A stretch of 64,000 nucleotides of DNA from Chloroflexota bacterium (GTDB taxonomy: Bacteria > Chloroflexota > Anaerolineae > Anaerolineales > Villigracilaceae). The translations under genes were made by a program, and so were the position numbers. The notes beneath the pieces were generated by a model. That model saw only the letters and a list, made by a program, of their open reading frames with translations. It ran no database searches and was not told where the DNA came from. Location: the NCBI GenBank assembly GCA_016234555.1, contig JACRBJ010000069.1, positions 62,001-126,000 of the forward strand. Reading direction: 5' to 3'. Shown here piece after piece: positions 60,155 through 64,000 of the stretch. Within the stretch, counting starts at the first letter, position 1, and every line of letters begins with the position of its first letter.

Positions 60155-61321
60155 TTTCATTTTTGAAGTCACCCAAATCGAGACAAGCACAAGGACCGTT
60201 GTCCCCAGACTCCACAGGTCGCTCCTTGTGCCGGCTTGTTGCACCAGCGCGAACAGCGAGAACAGGACAAGCAAAATCAGGAAGAGAAACGAAAAAATAT
60301 AGCTTCGTGACTTTTGCGCCAGCGTGCCGATGATCCACACGATGGGAATGAGATATGGAAGCTGGTCATAGGCCCAGAGATAAATAGTGGACACAAACCC
60401 AACCGGCAGGATGATATTGAACGCCTCCCACGCTGTCAGCCTGGATTGATTCCGCCAAAGGAGGAATCCAGCCAGCCCGAGCAGGGTGAGACTTGCTGTC
60501 CCGCCGAGGATCAGCCAGCAGGGCGAAGTCCCATCGCAGGCGAGATGGGCAAACGCCCAAACGTTCGAGTGGACTCCCTGAGTTCGATCCATCACCGCTT
60601 CGCTTGCCCCCCGAAACTTGATCAGCCACAACGGGTCTTGAATCATCCCGACGACGAGCAGGGCAATCCCACCGATTGCAACGCCATAGATCGCCTTCCA
60701 ATCGCGCCGTGCCAGGAACCAGATCCCAGCCAGCAGGAGGATGGTCAACCCCTGCGGCGGCTTGAGCATGGTCAACGAGAGGAGCATCCCCGCCGGCAGG
60801 GATTTATCCTTTTCGAGCAGCAAAATCGCCCCGACGATTGCCAGCAAAGCCAGCGCGCCAACCGAGCCGGTGTGCAATGTCAGGTACACGGGACCAAAGA
60901 AGAACATCGCCGCAAAGATGGGGACAAGGAGCCTTTTTTGAGCGGCTTCCTGCCAGTGATCGAGAAGGATAAAAATCGTCCAGGCGATAATCAATAGCGT
61001 GATGACCTGCCAGGCGAGGTACGCCGTGGGTAGGGAAAGAAATCCCAGCGGGATGAAAAAGATTGCCAGCGGCAGTGGGTATGGGAAGATTTTATTGGGC
61101 TGCCATTTGATGCCATGCGTTTCGTGCCCCGCCAGATATTGCGCTTCGTCGTATGGATTTTCGCCTTCAATAAGCATCCGCCCCGCCAGCCAGAAGAAGG
61201 TGAAGTTGGAACTTTGAAAATCGAAACTGGTGACGCTGACGCGGACGCGCAGGAAGATCATCCCCCCAAGCAAAACAAGTGTGACAAGGACGCCGAGAAA
61301 CTTTTGGACGGACGGTTTCAT
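60137..61321 (-). CDS. GT87-like (DUF2029) membrane glycosyltransferase
   Basis: 394 aa polytopic protein with ten or so TM helices. N-terminal FWLAGRMLIEGENPYDEAQY carries the Asp/Glu-containing first loop typical of GT-C/GT87 polyprenyl-phosphate-sugar enzymes. It probably transfers a mannose-like residue on the outer face, using a polyprenyl donor; the polyprenyl synthase gene is 0.6 kb away. Substrate unknown. Confidence 0.75.
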   Translation of the reverse strand: MKPSVQKFLGVLVTLVLLGGMIFLRVRVSVTSFDFQSSNFTFFWLAGRMLIEGENPYDEAQYLAGHETHGIKWQPNKIFPYPLPLAIFFIPLGFLSLPTAYLAWQVITLLIIAWTIFILLDHWQEAAQKRLLVPIFAAMFFFGPVYLTLHTGSVGALALLAIVGAILLLEKDKSLPAGMLLSLTMLKPPQGLTILLLAGIWFLARRDWKAIYGVAIGGIALLVVGMIQDPLWLIKFRGASEAVMDRTQGVHSNVWAFAHLACDGTSPCWLILGGTASLTLLGLAGFLLWRNQSRLTAWEAFNIILPVGFVSTIYLWAYDQLPYLIPIVWIIGTLAQKSRSYIFSFLFLILLVLFSLFALVQQAGTRSDLWSLGTTVLVLVSIWVTSKMKQKPAP

Positions 61322-61330
61322 GTGATGCCA

Positions 61331-61363
61331 AAGTGACAGTCACCTTCAAGGTGACTGTCACTT
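61331..61363. repeat. Perfect palindrome AAGTGACAGTCACCTT
   Basis: 16-bp arms with a single central base; each arm contains the self-complementary GTGACAGTCAC. It fills the gap between the GT87 gene and DUF177 gene (whose stop overlaps its end) and may stop or pause transcription. Confidence 0.75.
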
Positions 61364-61869
61364 TAATCCAATAAGTCTTTGAGCTTTGCGAACGGCGAGT
61401 CGGGATCGAGCGGCTTGTGACCGCAGTCCTTCTCGTTGAGGTTCTGACCGCACTCAGCGCACAGTCCCTGACAATCGGGTTTGCAGATGGGGCTGATGGG
61501 CACTTCGAGCAGGGCGTACTCGCGCAAAAGGTCTGCCAGGTCGATTTGCGCATCTTCGGGGACGATGAGTCCCGAATCGGTTTCAGAGCGTTGATCGAAG
61601 GCGTACAGCTCATCGAACGTCCAGTCCAATTCGTGATCGAAGCTGGTCAGGCAGCGCACACATTCGAGCGTGGTTTCGGCGGAGAAGTCCGCCTGCACGA
61701 ACAACCCCTGCGGCGTCCTGCTGATGTTGACAACCCCCTCGAAGTTGCGCAGTTGAAAATCGTCGAAGGAGAATTCGTCGAAGGCGAACGGAAAATCGTG
61801 TTTGCGCCCGATTTCCTCGTGGATGATAAAGCCGACATTGATTCGGAAGGGTTTGCGTGGATTGGTCAT
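61363..61869 (-). CDS. DUF177 (YceD-like) family protein
   Basis: 168 aa from ATG 61869. CVRCL near the middle and CKPDCQGLCAECGQNLNE with CGH near the C-terminus form the Cys clusters of DUF177. In most bacteria this gene is directly followed by rpmF; here the next gene is a GT87 enzyme and no rpmF is present. Family known to affect 23S rRNA or ribosome assembly in plants and E. coli relatives. Confidence 0.85.
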   Translation of the reverse strand: MTNPRKPFRINVGFIIHEEIGRKHDFPFAFDEFSFDDFQLRNFEGVVNISRTPQGLFVQADFSAETTLECVRCLTSFDHELDWTFDELYAFDQRSETDSGLIVPEDAQIDLADLLREYALLEVPISPICKPDCQGLCAECGQNLNEKDCGHKPLDPDSPFAKLKDLLD

Positions 61870-61939
61870 GGGGAAAGGATGAATGAGGAAGACAGAATGT
61901 GTGATACGTAACGGAAAATTACCAGTTACCAATCACCAA

Positions 61940-62905
61940 TTACACCTTGCGATCGACAATATACCTCGCTAGGTTTTCCAGCGAGTCGCGTTCGGCGCAG
62001 GGTTGGATTGTGGTAAGCCGGGCGAGGGCGCGGTCTACGTGTTGCTCCGCCTCGCGCATGGCTTTCTTCGACGAGTCGCTCGTGCGGATGTTGTCCACGA
62101 GGCGGGTCATGTGCTCGGTGTGTGTCCAGCCGCCGTTGGGCAGGGACAGAATATCCGGGTCGTTAGGATTGGCTTCGGCATAGTAAATGGCTGGGAGGGT
62201 GACCAGCCCGTTGAGCAGGTCCGAACCGAGCGGCTTGCCAACCGCCGCCTGCTCGCCGTTGAAATCCAGGATGTCGTCCACGATCTGAAACGCCATCCCG
62301 ATCTGGTAGCCGAAGTCACGCATGGCTTCGACTTCGGTCTCGTCCACAGGGCTGACCATTGCCGCCGCGCGCGAGGTCATCTCGAAGAGGGAGGCGGTCT
62401 TGGCATAGATGCGCTTGTAATAATTTTCACGGTTGATCAATCCGCGCGAAGAGAACATCTGGGTGAGTTCCCCGCTGACGATGGTCGCCAGCGTCTCGGA
62501 GAACAATTTCATCAGGGGCAGGTGGTCCGTTTCCGCCGCAAGGATTGCCGCGCGCGCAAAGAGAAAGTCGCCGGTTAGGACGGTGGCGGGCGGCGACCAG
62601 CGGGCGTTCAGGGTTGCCATACCGCGTCGCAGCAGGGAACCGTCGATCAAGTCGTCGTGTACCAGCGTTGCCGTATGCAGCAGTTCCACTGCGGCGCCCA
62701 GCGTGATCAATTTTTCGAGGGGCGCATCCAGCATGTTTCCAACGAGCAGCCCCAGGGTCGGGCGGATGCGTTTTCCTCCCGCTGCGAGCAAATGCTCGAG
62801 AGCGGCGCGCAGGTCGGGGTGCGATTCATCCGCCTGGCTCCGCATTCGTTCTTCGATAAGTTTTATATCTTCCTGCACGGGTGAAAAAAAAGTTACAGCG
62901 CTCAA
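61940..62905 (-). CDS. Polyprenyl diphosphate synthase
   Basis: 321 aa from TTG 62905, which has GGGGAG upstream; an ATG at 62938 would overlap tatD by 32 bp without a site. First Asp-rich motif LVHDDLIDGS, second QIVDDILDF, and GGKRIRP are intact. It makes a C30-C50 or so prenyl chain; length cannot be told by eye. Supplies quinone tails or sugar carriers. Follows tatD. Confidence 0.9.
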   Translation of the reverse strand: MSAVTFFSPVQEDIKLIEERMRSQADESHPDLRAALEHLLAAGGKRIRPTLGLLVGNMLDAPLEKLITLGAAVELLHTATLVHDDLIDGSLLRRGMATLNARWSPPATVLTGDFLFARAAILAAETDHLPLMKLFSETLATIVSGELTQMFSSRGLINRENYYKRIYAKTASLFEMTSRAAAMVSPVDETEVEAMRDFGYQIGMAFQIVDDILDFNGEQAAVGKPLGSDLLNGLVTLPAIYYAEANPNDPDILSLPNGGWTHTEHMTRLVDNIRTSDSSKKAMREAEQHVDRALARLTTIQPCAERDSLENLARYIVDRKV

Positions 62906-62906
62906 G

Positions 62907-63725
62907 TCAATCTCCCCATGCAAAGAGCCGCGTCGCATTGGATGTGGTGATGGCGGCGACCTCCGCAGGGCTTTTGGAGTGGATTTCCGCTATTTTATCA
63001 GCAATATGCAGGACGTAGGCAGGTTCGTTTCTTTTACCCCGATGGGGAACGGGAGGGAGAAACGGGGCGTCGGTTTCGATCAGGATTCGGTCAAGGGGTA
63101 GTTGGCGCACGATCTCGCGCTTTTTCCCCGCCTTGGGGTAGGTCACGGGACCCGTGATCCCGATGTAAAAATTCAGCGCCAGCGCCTTTTGTGCGGTTTC
63201 GAGGTCGCCGTTGAAGGAGTGCAGGACTCCGGGTCTCTCGCGTAGGGAACTTGCCAGACCGCTCTGCCATTCCGTCAAAATTTCCAGCAGGTCTTGTGAC
63301 GCCGCGCCCGACCAGGCATCCCCCTCCTCGCGCATGTGGATGACGACGGGTTTGTTCATTTCCTTTGCGAACTGTAATTGCCGTTTCAGCGCTTCACGCT
63401 GGAATGCGCGTTTGTCGTTTTCCTTGACCCAGTAATAATCCAAGCCGATCTCGCCGATGGCGACCACTTTGGGATGACGCGCCAATTCCTTTATTTTCTG
63501 GAAAGCGGATTCGGAGAACTTGTCCAAATCTGTTGGATGAAACCCCACCGCCGCATACACGCTGACAGTTGATTCAGCCAACCGAACCGCCGCCGCGCTG
63601 GAAGCGTGGTCCAGCCCAGGAACGAGAATCCGCACCAGCCCAGAGTCTGCGGCGCGTTGAAGCACCGCTGCGCGGTCGGTGTCGAATTTGTTGTAGTCGA
63701 GATGGCAGTGGGTATCGGTTAGCAT
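62907..63725 (-). CDS. tatD: TatD family metal-dependent hydrolase
   Basis: 272 aa. Metal ligands TDTHCHLDY near the N-terminus, GEIGLDYYW, VIHMREEGD and ETDAPFLPP are the four TatD motifs. Members act as 3'-5' exonucleases or DNases. ATG 63725; the stop adjoins the start of the polyprenyl synthase gene. Confidence 0.93.
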   Translation of the reverse strand: MLTDTHCHLDYNKFDTDRAAVLQRAADSGLVRILVPGLDHASSAAAVRLAESTVSVYAAVGFHPTDLDKFSESAFQKIKELARHPKVVAIGEIGLDYYWVKENDKRAFQREALKRQLQFAKEMNKPVVIHMREEGDAWSGAASQDLLEILTEWQSGLASSLRERPGVLHSFNGDLETAQKALALNFYIGITGPVTYPKAGKKREIVRQLPLDRILIETDAPFLPPVPHRGKRNEPAYVLHIADKIAEIHSKSPAEVAAITTSNATRLFAWGD

Positions 63726-63742
63726 GTTGGCGGGTTAAAAGG

Positions 63743-63780
63743 TTGGCAGGTTGGAACGTTTAAACGTTCCAACCTGCCAA
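63743..63780. repeat. Perfect 38-bp palindrome
   Basis: TTGGCAGGTTGGAACGTTT (63743-63761) followed by its exact reverse complement, 11 bp before the stop of the phosphohexomutase gene. No loop, so it may act as a cruciform or hairpin terminator. Confidence 0.8.
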
Positions 63781-63791
63781 TGTGTAAACAA

Positions 63792-64000
63792 TTACTTGAT
63801 TCCCGCCACCTTCAACCCATCCTCCAAAATCGCCTTAACCTTGTCCTTGTGACGGGTCTCGGTGTAAACGCGCAGGATCGGTTCGGTTCCAGAGAAGCGG
63901 ATCAACATCCAGCCGCCGTCTTCGAGCCTGAACTGGAAACCGTCCACGGTGACGAGTTCGGTCACTTTCAATCCGCCGAGGGTCTTGGGATTGTTATCGC
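63792..64000 (-). CDS. Phosphoglucomutase/phosphomannomutase, C-terminal end
   Basis: 69 codons of an alpha-D-phosphohexomutase run in from the right edge to TAA at 63792-63794. The visible part has LIRFSGTEPILRVYTET, the phosphate-binding RFSGTEP loop of domain 4. The enzyme interconverts 1- and 6-phosphates of glucose, mannose or glucosamine. The start and the catalytic Ser lie outside the window. Confidence 0.9.
   Translation of the reverse strand, partial: DNNPKTLGGLKVTELVTVDGFQFRLEDGGWMLIRFSGTEPILRVYTETRHKDKVKAILEDGLKVAGIK

Noticed and set aside
63743..63780. Palindromes as insertion-sequence ends
   Set aside because: No transposase gene or target duplication is visible near any of them.

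Overview
The window reads as chromosomal DNA of a Chloroflexota bacterium of the class Anaerolineae. This is inferred from the gene repertoire: many lipoproteins and pilin-like proteins with Thr/Pro linkers of the TPTxTPT kind, NBR1-like Ig domains, a GTP-type PEP carboxykinase, split glycine decarboxylase, TadE/TadG-rich loci, and dispersed perfect palindromes acting as terminators. Base composition and codon use look even throughout. No transposase, integrase, phage gene, rRNA, tRNA or CRISPR array was seen.

Layout. 1-5400: a small minus-strand operon (unknown gene, atypical RidA, YdeI-like, partial gene), a lipoprotein, a C_GCAxxG_C_C protein, and a SulP transporter convergent with a beta-carbonic anhydrase. 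5500-9150: gcvH-gcvPA-gcvPB behind a tandem glycine riboswitch. 9250-18240: small membrane proteins, an SRP RNA gene, a REC-PAS-HD-GYP c-di-GMP phosphodiesterase, a stand-alone receiver, and a STAS / anti-sigma kinase / GAF-SpoIIE phosphatase partner-switching set. 18290-28120: two copies of an uncommon three-gene secretion module (SipW-like secreted protein, signal peptidase fused to a DUF5305-like domain, Ca-binding-repeat secreted protein) around a phytoene synthase/desaturase island. One copy sits behind a GEMM-I cyclic-di-GMP riboswitch. 28260-34970: NBR1-Ig lipoprotein, recA with a palindrome-bearing promoter, pckG, dCMP deaminase, and glmS behind a glmS ribozyme carrying a repeat element in a peripheral arm. 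35030-43160: seven minus-strand genes for a prepilin peptidase plus TadE/TadG-like envelope proteins without Tad motor genes. 43280-52880: murA, two paralogous lipoproteins, trxA, ftsY, prfB with its programmed +1 frameshift, an S1-domain protein, and ileS behind a T-box leader. 53000-64000: XRE regulator, phosphatase-family enzyme, PCS-like phosphatidyltransferase, GNAT, PlsC-like acyltransferase, lipid kinase, MocA/YqeC pair, receiver with degenerate GGDEF, GT87 membrane enzyme, DUF177, polyprenyl synthase, tatD and the end of a phosphohexomutase gene.

How it fits together. Cyclic-di-GMP is a recurring theme: an HD-GYP enzyme, a receiver with a degenerate GGDEF domain, and a c-di-GMP riboswitch in front of a dedicated secretion module. 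The best candidate for an undescribed system is this duplicated SipW/DUF5305 module. A second theme is RNA control: glycine riboswitch, GEMM-I riboswitch, glmS ribozyme, T-box, SRP RNA and prfB recoding all occur within 64 kb. In two of these RNAs the peripheral helices appear to have been built from intergenic repeat sequence.
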